Below the pieces are notes generated by a model. The model had not been told where the DNA came from. It searched no databases and was given only the letters and a program-made list of their open reading frames with translations. This document shows positions 45,739 through 56,639 of a stretch of DNA of 64,000 nucleotides, in pieces. The DNA is taken from NCBI GenBank assembly GCA_026214975.1, contig JAOBSW010000722.1, positions 21,484-85,483 of the forward strand, written 5' to 3'. Every line of letters begins with the position of its first letter. The first letter of the stretch is position 1. This stretch comes from Gentiana macrophylla (Eukaryota; Streptophyta; Magnoliopsida; Gentianales; Gentianaceae). A program made the translations under genes and the position numbers.

Positions 45739-48700
45739 TGTAACGTCTCGTTCTCGGATACCGAGTCCTTATCCGAAAAAAACTTTCGGCACGTATAACA
45801 TTAAATAAATCCAACATTATACGTAAGTCTTTACATCATCGTATCGAGTTAAGCAAAGACGCATACGGAAGATAAAGAGACTTGGGTAACTCAAAGAACT
45901 AGAATTACAATGTCATCCGTCTAAAGATAGAAGTTGAACTTACAACAACTGTATATTACAAATACGATGTCAACAACATAAGTAAACTTATTGTTACAAC
46001 AAGGCCTGAGAAAAGCCTAAAAAAATACATGTCTTTAGAAGAAAGTACATAGTATTAAGATACAACATGCTTATGAAAGCATAAATATTCTAGCATAACA
46101 TAGCATGGCATGCAAGTTCACACATCATACTCGATGTCATCATTATCTACATGTTCATCATGCATGTCTTCTCAGGACAAACAACATACAAACATGCAAA
46201 AGAGGTAAATACATAACGTACTTAATAAAAGGTAGAAGTTATTGAAAAATGAAGTTTTATAATGAAAGGAAGGAGTATTATTATTATTAAAGATTATCTT
46301 TATAACACGACTCAAACTCTACAGTTCATTTCATGCTCATCAACATGTGAGGATCCTACTTTATTTCTATATTAGCTTATCTTTGTTACATCAAGTATTC
46401 AAGAGCACTATGTACGATGCTACTCATCGTGAAGCAACTGTTGCAAACTATTAGTGTTACATACACTAATAGCCACGGGCTAGTCCCGATTGTGTGTGTG
46501 TGTGTTCGTCGAAGTCCCATCACACATCGCGATATTGTCTTGTGCCTTACCAAGAATAACATTGATGTTTATGCTTTTAACTACACAAGTACGTATGTTA
46601 TTAATTGTTAACTGGCCACCTAAATGTTTTCAAGGCAAAAGCTCAATTAACACTTCTACTCCCTCACTTAGACAACTAGACATAAACAAAGTCTATCACA
46701 TAAACAGACATTGACGAATACTAATCCATCAAAGCACAAGGCCATTGATGTTCTTCCGACGGTCCCGAACTTCAACTCTTAGAAGAATCCATTCGGTGTC
46801 GGAACTAAACGCATCAGAAGCTTAATCATGGCTTTGTCAAGTTTATATAAGATTATTATATCATGAAACACCAATCAAAACTCAATTCGGGGTCTTAAAA
46901 ACCTAAAATCACAAAATAGGGTCTTTAACGTGCGCTTAGACCCTCCAGCACGCGCTGAAGCACATTAGAACCTCAACAGACCCTTCTGTTCAGTGTCGGC
47001 GCGCACAAAGCCCTTTCGACATGCACCAAAACAGCCAGAAAATCTGTTTTGCTTCTTTTTCATTCTCGGCGTTCGCTAAAACCCTCAGACACATCCTGTT
47101 TGTTAGGTGTAGTGCCCGAAAGACAATTTGTGTAATTGTTTTTAACAATGGATGACAGATTTTATCTCACCTTATTACTTGCTTTGTGCTTGTAAATAAT
47201 ACACTGCTGCAAACCCTAAGTATATCAGTATGTAACCGGTTAACTCAGTGTATGGCATGCACGTGAGGATTGAGTTAGTGGTGATATAATTAAACTGTTA
47301 GTCCATGGTGAACTTAATCAGAGTTTAGGGTCTCTTAATTAAAACACCAATAATGCGCCCAGAACACCTTAGGGTGTGATAGTCTTATCCGGATTTGTCG
47401 GTAGAAGGTATCTACGTGGGGCATTTATATATGATGGCATTCATATAGGATTTGGTGATTTAATCTGTATTTCTCGGTATAATTCCGTAATCGAGGAATC
47501 TTATTAAATCATTAGATGATCATATATGGATCAACCTTAATCCTGAGGTGATCACGTGGTGTCTGCTTGTCCAGGGTAGTGTTTGATGTGTTAATTACGG
47601 TTCACTTAAATAATGTGTTCCAAGCCACTTCTCATTGGCACTATCTCCGGATGAGTGAGTAGTTACGATTTTCACAGATATGGAATCCATTCCTTCCTGC
47701 GGGAAGAGAGACGATCCCCTTATTTGTTAGCCCTAAGAAAGTGATCGATCCGGGAGTTTCACATTTGACTAATTAGCTACTAGTCGGATATGCATACTAA
47801 TTGATCATCAGGGGTTAATGGTAAATAAGGATAAGATATTCTCGAAGTCGGGTTTACGGAGACTTCCACTCCGAATGGACGATCTATGGAGGTTAATCCG
47901 TATGTAGTGATTATATCAATGGATGACTTATTCACTCTACATGGGTTGAGTATAAGTATACATCTATAATCGGTAGAGTTCGATTCCGGGTTTATGGTGG
48001 CGTAATCCGGAATTAATAATTAATGTACTTATTACATTCGATGAATAATTAATTATTGGATTTCTTGGTTATATGTCCGTAATCCCCGATGTGGACACGT
48101 AATTCGGAATGATATTCTTGTTATTTGGGCCTCATTGATAATAATTAATTGGTAAGCTAATTAATTGATATGCATGGATATTATTTAGTTGGGCTAAATA
48201 ATATAATACACATAAAAGCATTTTATGTGGGCTTAAAACCCTACTAGGTGGCGCCTCCTACCTCTTAAAATGCAAGAATTGATTTTCTTGTGTGATTAAT
48301 TATTTACTTGGTAAGTGATTAATTAATAAAAGATAATTGATTTGTAATTGATTGATTGATTAATCACAATCTTTTATAAATGGAATTATCCTTTATTGTG
48401 ATTTCTTTTTAATTATTTATTTAATTAATTAGAAGCTTGGAGGTATAGATTTACTCTCCTATAAAAGGAGAGTTATTCCAAGAAATTGCAAGGCATAATT
48501 CGACCACCACCTTAGAAAAAAAGAGAAAAAATTGTTTTTCTTGTCACAGGGTTTTAGAGCAAAAACTTGGAGTTTTTCTTGGTGTTGCATATCGAGGAGG
48601 TTCAGTGTATCAGAAGGGTGTCCACCAACCGCCGTTTGAGAACACATCGGAAGATCAAGGCTTCTCTTCCCGTTATTGGTAACATGATCTTAAAACCCTT

Positions 48701-49520
48701 GTAGTAGTTTAAGTCCTTTAATTATGTGTTTTGATATATAAATCGTGATCAATCCATTCACGCGTAAATCTAATTCGTTTAGATCACAGGCCTGCGCATC
48801 CTTCATCATTAACATTATGTTCCCCTTGGTGCACGCTGAAGCCCTTTGGCGCACGCCAAATGGGTCGAAACAACCATGAATTATAGATTTTCTGCACTTT
48901 CGATCCCAAACCAAATTCCAACACCTTAACATCAAATTTAACACAGAAATTGCAGCAAAACATCACCAAATTACTACCACACAATTACCGAACATTATAA
49001 AACCATAAAAGCTCAATAAGAAGACTCTCTTACTTGTGATCCGAAGCAAAACCAAGCAAAACTGCAGATCCTTGATCTTCTCAACCAAAACCTAATTGAT
49101 CAACAATAAAACCTAAATTAACTATGATCAAAGGTTTCTAAACAATCTATTCTTGGAATTGAACTACTTGGCAAGAACCCTCTTGACCAAGATCAAGAAT
49201 CTCTACTTAAATCTGCAATTTGGCCAGAACTTCTTGGAAGATTCTTCTTTGCTCCTTTGTTTTCTGTTTTCTATTCTGAGTTCAAACTTGGCAAACCAAT
49301 TTCTCACAACTTCCTTGTATAATGGAAAGTTTTTCCCAAATAAAACTTCTCATTATAACCTCTTTTTCTTTTTCTTGTTCTTTTTTTTAACTTAAATCAT
49401 TTAATAGAAAATTAGGTTTAATTCCATCTTGAAGGCCCATATTAAGTTTTAATCCACACTAGTTTTTTTAGTTGCAATAAGAACAACAATTATGAAACCG
49501 GACTAAATTGCCCTTCATGT
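45739..49520 (-). mobile_element. Probable Gypsy-type LTR segment, leftward, split by a solo LTR
   Basis: The left end TGTAACGTCTCG is like the ends of plant chromovirus LTRs. On the minus strand a TATA box (CTTATATAA) lies near 46848-46856. Upstream of it, to the right, is a cluster of GCGC-rich motifs: GTGCGCTTAGACC, CACGCGCTGAAGC and GCGCGCACAAAGC. The cluster continues beyond the nested insertion as TGCACGCTGAAGC and GCGCACGCC at 48828-48865. No primer site, polypurine tract or coding domain was found, so a solo LTR is likely. The right boundary is uncertain. Confidence 0.45.
47101..48788 (+). mobile_element. Probable solo LTR nested in the 45.7-49.5 kb segment
   Basis: About 1.69 kb starting TGTTAGGTGTAGTGCCC and ending TTTAGATCACA. 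A TATA box CTCCTATAAAAGGAGAG stands near the right (about 48456) and is followed by a transcript-leader-like stretch, the usual order in an LTR. It interrupts the GC-rich motif cluster of the surrounding segment, which continues on the far side. A clean target duplication was not seen, so the ends may be off by several bases. Confidence 0.5.
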
Positions 49521-49617
49521 CATCTTCGTCCTAACCACTTCCACAGCTATCGTATTTCCCATAACACACCTCTACACTAGTCAAACACACCATTCTCTTC
49601 CATTAAATCTACCCAAA

Positions 49618-49974
49618 AGGTGTGAAATTCTCCATATCCAAAGCGGCCAATTCGGCAACCAAATCGGAGCAAAGTTTTGGGAGTTGGTATGAGCCGAGCA
49701 CGGCATCGGTTCCACCGGAAGGCACAAAGGTGACAACGATTTGCATCTGCAACGAGTTGATTAATGTGCATTATAATGAAGCTAGCTGTGGTAGACTTGT
49801 TCCTCGTGCTGTTCTTATCGATTTGGAACCTGGAACCATGGATAGCGTTAGATCTGGTCCGTGTGGACAAATATTTCGGCCGGATAACTTCATTTTGGTC
49901 AATCCGGTGCCGGAAATTATTGGGCGAAGGGAGCTGAGCTTATTGATTCTGTGCTTGATGTCAATCGGAAAGTT
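49618..49974 (+). pseudogene. Beta-tubulin exon 1 pseudogene
   Basis: Translation in shifting frames follows the start of beta-tubulin: EILHIQ, then [12 protein letters not shown] (GTP-binding N-terminal region), then [39 protein letters not shown] and [10 protein letters not shown]. The start codon position reads AGG (49618-49620), a stop TGA replaces the codon after FWELV, and later stops and shifts occur near 49765 and 49893. The HYTEG segment normally before [10 protein letters not shown] is missing. It ends where exon 1 of plant beta-tubulin genes normally ends or just before, so processed and genomic origins cannot be told apart. Not functional. Confidence 0.93.
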
Positions 49975-50537
49975 GGATATTCTCCCAGGTATTTGAGCTG
50001 GGAGCTCAAAGCTTAAAAGATATCACACAGCTGAATTGAAGAGATAAAAAATGAGAGTGAAATGGCAGAAAAAAGTGAGCTGAACCGAAGCCTTTTTTTG
50101 CTGATGTTGGAGATTCTATTGAGCTGAAAATGAATAGAAATCAATTTAAACATCAAGGCAGCAAATCAACGTTGCAACTGAGCCACGAACGAGATGAAAT
50201 AAGGCTGAAAATGGAGTATGTTTTCAGCGCTATAAAGGCTAAAATATAGCTGATTTGAATGAGGCTTTCTTGCTTATCCAGGAATGGTTATCCTTCGAAA
50301 GATCAACCCCAATTCAAGAGTAGTAACCACAATCTTTTTTATCTACAATTTTTTTTTCTACTTGTTACTATGTTTCTGCAATCCCTATAATTTCTTGTTT
50401 AGATGTTGTGAGATTCTCTCGAATAGTTGTGATTTTCCCCTGTTATTTAGGTCCATTAGTTAAATGTTTGTCTTTAATATTGACAAATATTTGGTCAGCT
50501 AATTAAATCCATAAAGTGTGAAACTTTATAATATTAA
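49975..50537. other. Intergenic sequence between tubulin relic and TIR element
   Basis: Contains several GAGCTGA(A/G) strings but no gene or identified element. No more tubulin sequence is visible. Confidence 0.45.
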
Positions 50538-51528
50538 AGGAAAACACACTTTTAGTCCTTAACTTTTCACTTTTTTCAAATATATCCCTTAGCTTTTGAA
50601 ATAGACATTTTGGTCACTGTAATTCTTTTTATTCTGCTTTTAGTCCACTTAACGGTTTGACTGCTAATTCCTAACGTTTGACTACAAAGTTAACAGGAAA
50701 AAAAAGAAAAAAATCAAAATTAAAATCAATAGAGCTGCTGTTGCTTCTTCTTCAACTAGGTATCTTCTTCTTATTTCTTCTTTTAAATTCTTTATGTCAT
50801 TAAAAACACCCCACCAAAAATGAACAAAGCGGGATTTAAAAAAAACAGAACATAAGAAAAACAGAGGAAAGCTCGATTCTGATGGCGATAAACCAACTTT
50901 TTCGTAAAACACACAAACCCATTTGCCAAAAACCCACAAAACCTATAACCCGATTTGGCCGACTCAATTCAACGTCTTTCCCAAAACCCACAAAAACCAT
51001 TTCACCTCACCTCCTCCATTCTCCGCCATTCTCAAAGCTCCATCTACAGCTGAGAAGAATTTTACTCACCGTATATAGGGCGGGTTTTGCCGGATAACCG
51101 TAGAACAATTGATTTCCTCCTTGTCTCACTCGATCAAGCGACAAAATCGGCTCCCAATACACATTTTGAACAATTATTTCGTGGTTTGAAATGAGAAATT
51201 TGAAAGGACGAGTTTAGGGATTTGAATTTTTCCGAAATGTTTCTTCGCTAAAAGGCGGGTAAAGGAAGGGAAATGATGGGTGGGGTGGATGTGTGTTTTG
51301 ATAAGGTGATATTCAAATACGTGGAGGTCTTAAAAAAATTACGTGGAGGGTGACAAGGAGGGGTGCCTTTAATTTTGTAGTCAAACGTTAGGAATTAGTG
51401 GTCAAACCGTTAATTGGGACCAAAAGCGTATTCTAAAAGAATAGGTAGGGGATCAAAATGTCATTTTAAAAGTTAAGGGGTATATTTGAAACAAGTGAAA
51501 AGTTAAGGGACCAAAATTTGTTTTTCCT
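50538..51528. mobile_element. DNA transposon with about 160-bp terminal inverted repeats
   Basis: The left arm (50538-50694) begins AGGAAAACACACTTTTAGTC and contains CCTTAACTTTTCACTT and CTAATTCCTAACGTTTGACT. The right arm (51368-51528) is its reverse complement with moderate divergence. A direct repeat ATTAA flanks it at 50533-50537 and 51529-51533. The 670-bp centre lacks a transposase but holds CT-rich sequence and short open frames (for example 50882-51097, + strand). Long arms suggest a Mutator-like non-autonomous element, but the short 5-bp duplication does not match the usual 9 bp, so class is open. Confidence 0.75.
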
Positions 51529-51548
51529 ATTAACTTTTCGTGGTTCAA

Positions 51549-51750
51549 AATGCCGAATCGCTACTGAATCATCATTTGTCAGGACTTTTAGGAGTAAGTT
51601 CCTTGGCTTGGAGCGAGGTCATTTAGTACCGTTGCTATTCTTGGATCCGTGGGGAGTCTGTTCGATGGAATAATTTCTTAGATATCTTACCGCATCCCCA
51701 AGGGTTAGGTCCACTTTTTACAGGTCAGTGGAATCTTTATGCTCAAAACC
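51549..51750 (+). pseudogene. psaB: Plastid psaB fragment in nuclear DNA (NUPT)
   Basis: Reads LNHHLSGLLGVSSLAW, then after two small frame breaks [17 protein letters not shown] and [13 protein letters not shown]. This is an internal part of PsaB, a core chlorophyll-binding subunit of photosystem I. The conserved GHLVHVAIPGSRGE stretch is frame-disrupted. Only about 67 codons are present, with no start or stop, so it is a transferred piece of plastid DNA and cannot act. It joins rpoC2 sequence directly. Confidence 0.92.
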
Positions 51751-51989
51751 GATCGTCTCCTTCAATTGATAATTTTTATTTATTTTACCATTTAAAAACT
51801 CATAATCAGATCCTGTTAGCAAATTATTTCCAACTTGACAATTTAAAACAGACTTTTCAAGCAATAAAATATTATTCAATGGATGAAAGCGGTAGAATTT
51901 ATACTACTGATCCAGGCAGTAACATTATTTTCAATCCATTCAATTTGAATTGGTATTTTATCCGTCACAGTTGTTGCGAAGAGACCTCT
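51751..51989 (+). pseudogene. rpoC2: Plastid rpoC2 fragment in nuclear DNA (NUPT)
   Basis: One open stretch reads [19 protein letters not shown] and then [16 protein letters not shown] and CCEETS. This matches an internal part of the beta'' subunit of the plastid-encoded RNA polymerase as I recall it. About 78 codons remain with no stop. It lies in the same orientation as the psaB piece. In land-plant plastid genomes the two genes are far apart, so this is a rearranged or multi-fragment insertion. No function is expected. Confidence 0.85.
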
Positions 51990-53455
51990 CTAATAATAAT
52001 ATTAAATTCTAATACTATAGAACACAGTTGCTGGTACTGATAAGTTATTTTATTTGGGATCAAGTTTTTAGTTAGTTGCTAGCAAATAGTTTAGTTAGAA
52101 CATCAGTCTATTATGAATCCCAAGCCAGGTATTGAAACTGCCATGGTAGATATTGAAGCTACCATTGTTAACTCATTTAATAACCATTGAGCTGAAACTA
52201 ATAGTTCTGTTGAGAACACAAATAATGATAAGTCTGTTGTGGTTGATAATATTGGTGATCCCACAGTTTAAGGGTTTGTTTAAGGATGCATCTATGATGT
52301 TTTAAAGAAGAAATGATTGTGTTGTTCACTTGGTTCATATCATTAAGTTTTCTAATACACTAGTTTTGTGGGTATTCTTTGTATTCTTGTTAATATCACT
52401 TTATGAGTTGTTAGATTTTCATCATATATCGCTTTGATAAGTGAAAATCGATTGTGTAGAAAGCCAAGTGTTTTGAGGTTGAAAAACTTCAAATACTTTT
52501 ATATACTTCATGTTGTTTCTCCCGTCTACTTTGTTCAAATATACTGAAAGATGCAATGTTGCAATGTTTTTTTTTCCCAAAAAGAATCGGTTGTAGTGTG
52601 CTTCAAACACCATCACTTACATTGGGAAGCATACTAATGATGATATTTGATCATTATTTTTTCGGTCGGGAGGGAGAGATGCTTTCTATCGATCAAGCGG
52701 ATACCACCCCCATGTACTCCTACGGTCCGGTTACCGATTACGAGTGGAAAGCGGGGGGTTCTTAGGAGGTTTCGGGGAAATGCAATGTATATTTGTTTTA
52801 CGTGGTTATTGTGAGTGCTGAAAAGCGTTTTGAGAAGTTGAAGAGGAAAACAAAATTGGTTGTGTTACCGTGTTACCGTATTCTTTGTATTCTTGTATTC
52901 TTATTAATATCGCTATGTATTCTTCGTAAAAGGTGTTATTGCAGACATATGGTGTCTTTATTTGGTTTTAATCTTTCCTTAAATTCCACTATTTATTGTG
53001 GTGTGGTTTTAGCCTATGTGATTGAAGGTTGTTGATTCAAATGGTGAGACAATGTTGGTGTGTTTTTGTCTTTAAAAAATAGAGGCCTAAATTCACTTTA
53101 TTGATGAGGCCGAAATTCTTTGTTATTTAATGCATTTTTACGCTTCATACATATTTCATGAAGTTTGATGTAGTGCGTGTTTGAAGGATAAAGGTACATA
53201 GATGGTAAAACATCTCGCTTTTGCCTTCAACAACTTGAAGAATATTTTAGTTCACGATATCTTTTTTGATTATATTGATAGTATTGAAGGCTTTTATTCT
53301 CTTGATTCCCGGAGTTGCATCTTCATGGACCATAATGCTTTGATAGATTGTTTCATTCGATATCCACCATTTTTGATAGATTGTTGTATTACATAATGTT
53401 AATGGTGATATTTTGTCACATTAATAAAATGTGTTACTATGAGCATTGCGATAAA
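51990..53455. other. Intergenic sequence with two unidentified coding-like patches
   Basis: At 52112-52271 a frame starting MNPKPGIETAMVDIEAT runs to GDPTV with one internal TGA and has codon-like composition. At 52664-52764 a GC-richer patch reads SIDQADTTPMYSYGPVTDYE. Neither is recognised. Both could be exon relics of a host gene or of a transposase gene. Confidence 0.35.
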
Positions 53456-53458
53456 ATT

Positions 53459-53760
53459 CGAACTTTCAAATACTACTACGTCGAAAAGTATCGAATGAGG
53501 TCTCAAAATGAAGATTAAAAAAATATGAACTTTGGTGAAACAATTTTGATGATCGTGTTCTAAATCAAAAGTTACGATCGTTTATAAGAAAAACGCTCCG
53601 GTTATTGCAAATATTTATCGGCTTTCAAAATTTACGTCGTAAGTGTATCGTATTTGGGCTCAAATTAAAGAGCCAAAGAAATATGAATTGTGGTGAAAAA
53701 AATTCGATGATTGGAGTTATAAATCAAAAGTTACGGGTGTTTGGAAAAGAAACAAAAACA
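53459..53760. repeat. Two-copy diverged tandem repeat, period about 158 bp
   Basis: CTTTCAAA(T/A)... ACGTCG... GT(A)TCG..., AAATATGAA(C/T)T(T)GTGGTGAAA and TAAATCAAAAGTTACG recur at matching offsets from about 53463 and 53621. GCGCG-containing strings (CAGCGCGTACC, CCCAGCGCGAC) and TTATATAAGG follow to the right. An old LTR fragment is possible. Confidence 0.55.
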
Positions 53761-55454
53761 AATAACTAAAACACTACAGGTAAGCCAAGCAGGTAAGCAG
53801 CGCGTACCAAACCCAGCGCGACTTTATATAAGGGGTATTTTTGTCTGTTTGAATTTTTTTAATCATTTTTGTAACTAAAAAAAGAAGTGTGGTTATTTAT
53901 TCGTTTTGTAATTTTTTGTCATTATTTTTCATCAATCACTATCATTTAATAAAAATCTAATATTCATATATTTGCAAAATGACAGCTTGTCTTTTTCCAA
54001 AAATCGGAATATTACAACACGTAACTCCTAAGAACTTAGATCTAATGGTGTTGCTTGATTCATAATAAATTCAAAGATTACATAGAGTTATCAACCTCAT
54101 TTCGCCAAAAATGGATAATTCAAGTTTTCATTTCTATCACGTCTCAACCTGATCATAATAATAATAACGTTTCTTTCATTTTTTATCAATGCGACTGTTA
54201 CGCTGCCCTTGTAAACAAATATTTTATTCTATGAATTTCAGATATTATAAATTTGTGATATACCACAATTTATTAGATCTAAAGGCTCATGCATCATCCT
54301 TAAAAAAAAGTGTTGTGTTCTTTTGACAGTCTTTTGACCGACCTTGTTAGGATAATCGCATGGCCTCCACGTTGAAGGACAAAAAGATTGAAATGCGAGG
54401 CTGTTTTTTATTGAAGCGATTTAGTTTTGTAGTTAAAAATGTTAAAATATTTCTAATACTCTTGAATCATTCAATTTATTTTGATGCTCCGCTGAAACAA
54501 AATTTATGAAAGTTAAACATATATATGGATTTATTGCATGTCACTTGACATATATAACCTATTTATAACGGTTGTAAATTGAAAAATTATGACCATTTGA
54601 ATTCAACATGATTCGGTTTTCTTAAGTTCAAACCCCAAACTGAACTACTCAAATAGTAACTAGTAATGAAAAAAATGTATTGAGATTACAAACATTAAGC
54701 GTCGTTATACTAAATTTAGGTTGGTAAAAGAAACCTGGCCGATTATATCGTAGTCTTTCTCACAGCTAAGGTGATCATTATTAGTTGGTAAATTATTGAA
54801 ACTTAATTTACTAATACACAATATATATAGTAGCTAGTGGGTAAAAAAAAATAATGGTAGCCAAATTTATTGATTTTGGAGGAAGTGTAAGCGATGGCGC
54901 TTTCCCCCATGGAGTAAAATTATTTCAAGTATCAAACATATGTTGAGTACCATATTACATTAATTTTATAACTGTGTCAAACGAGATTACAATAGAATGA
55001 AGTCGATCTTCATCCAGTATCAACTCGACTACACTTGATTACAACCATATCCACTCTTTTCCGGGTTCGGATCAACTGTTCAATATTGGTGTATAATTTT
55101 GTGATATCGAATAAAAGCTACGTCGTTTCGTTATTGTTTTATTTTTGAGTTTTGTTTTTGTTTTCTTAAATTCTAACAAATAAATAAAAGCATAAATAAA
55201 CGACATAGCTTTTCTTTAACACCAAAATTAAGCACCGATATTAGGCGATGATCTGATCCCCCTTTTCCTTGCTTCTTTTGTTCCATCAACTACACCCCAT
55301 ATAAATACATATAAATACTACACCCCATATAAATACATATATTGCATTTATTAAGCAGATCGATATCATTTGTTGTCCAAAACGTCACGGGATCGATACC
55401 CTAAAAATATGAATTTATGGGCTTTTATATTTATACTACCTTTCTTCAACAAAA

Positions 55455-55462
<8 letters not shown>
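53761..55462. other. AT-rich intergenic sequence, no gene seen
   Basis: No recognisable gene, RNA or element. A 21-base phrase with ACACCCCATATAAATACATA is duplicated in tandem near 55293-55340. Confidence 0.5.

Positions 55463-55504
<42 letters not shown>
55451..55504. repeat. Poly-A followed by (TA)n microsatellite
   Basis: Twelve A residues and then about 40 bases of AT dinucleotide, ending right at the left border of a MITE. Confidence 0.95.
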
Positions 55505-55509
<5 letters not shown>

Positions 55510-55774
55510 CTACCTCCGTCTTATAAAATGTATTCATTTCTAAAAAATGAATTGTCGTAAAAATTATGCATTTAGAAAATTAATCATCATTTAATGTATT
55601 TTTTTAAACATCTCTATAATACTTTATTGTTTATATATTTTTTTCGTATTAAAAATGACGATTTATTATGAAATATGGACGTATTTAAACATAATAAGTA
55701 TTTAAAATACAACAATATTAATTGTTTTATTGCGTGTATCTTAAAAGCAAGCACTTTTCATGGGACATAGTTAG
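55510..55774. mobile_element. Stowaway-like MITE, about 265 bp
   Basis: Left end CTACCTCCGTCTTATAAAAT pairs with the right end, whose reverse complement is CTAACTATGTCCCATGAAAA. TA flanks both sides (55508-55509 and 55775-55776). The right arm is more worn than the left. No coding capacity. Confidence 0.75.
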
Positions 55775-56445
55775 TATTATTTATAAAATACAATATTTTG
55801 AGATAATTATAAGACAATATGTATAATATCTAAAACAAAATGGAATGGACGTTTATTATTGTTGTAGTCGTGGGATCTCAGTCACCTTTATTTTTTTGCC
55901 TTTTTTTTTTTTAACTATGCTTTTCAGATTCGAATTCTTATTTTTGAAGGCTCTCAACTGCTCCACTTGACCACATGATCATGCAACTTTCAAAATTTAC
56001 TACTAGAACGTACTGTTGTTTATTAAAATTAATTTAGTAATGTAAGAACATTTTATTGAAATATATTGTCCCATTCCTTTGACCGATTTAGTACCAAATC
56101 AACAATTTTAGTAAAACATAGATCGATTTTCAGAGCCCTCCTTCTGCACCAACGAATTATGTTTCTAATTGTGGCAGTAAAATATTACATAATCAATCAA
56201 TCATGAAATTGAACTAATAATTAAACAACTTATTCACAATTTTAATAGTAGTATATATTATATTATATATATACATCGCTTTCCTCGTTTTGTTTTGTAA
56301 TGATATAGCATATAATGAATCGACACACACACACACACGTACGGTATATATATTTTTGAGGTTGACACATATTTCTAGAGACGTGTATTTTTAAGAAAAT
56401 ATAATTTGGTCGTTTTAACACTTTTATTTAATGTCGGTCGGATCA

Positions 56446-56630
56446 GACGTAGCGTTTTTAAATCTCAATGGAATTTTCCTCATCACTGTGGAATTTTCAC
56501 GTGGTGAAATTCCAGCATCTTTGGAAGAAATTTCAACCGACCAGAGTAAAATTCATGCACGGTGAGGAAAAATTCCACGAGTGAGGAAAAATTCCACGGA
56601 GTCTTAAAAAATGTCGTATACGGCATGACG
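56446..56630. mobile_element. Fold-back element with repeated GGAATTTTCCTCA motifs
   Basis: The left half has GGAATTTTCCTCATCACTG and TGGAATTTTCACGTGG. The right half carries GAGGAAAAATTCCACGAGTG and GAGGAAAAATTCCACGGAG, which are reverse complements of the left motifs. The outer parts (TTTTTAAATCTCAATGG against TTTTTTAAGACTCCGTGG) also pair. Probably a MITE. The ends and target duplication are not fixed. Confidence 0.6.
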
Positions 56631-56639
56631 CGAAATGAA

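Noticed and set aside
49577..49870. 97-codon minus-strand frame over the tubulin relic
   Set aside because: Antisense shadow; the + strand carries the recognisable tubulin sequence.
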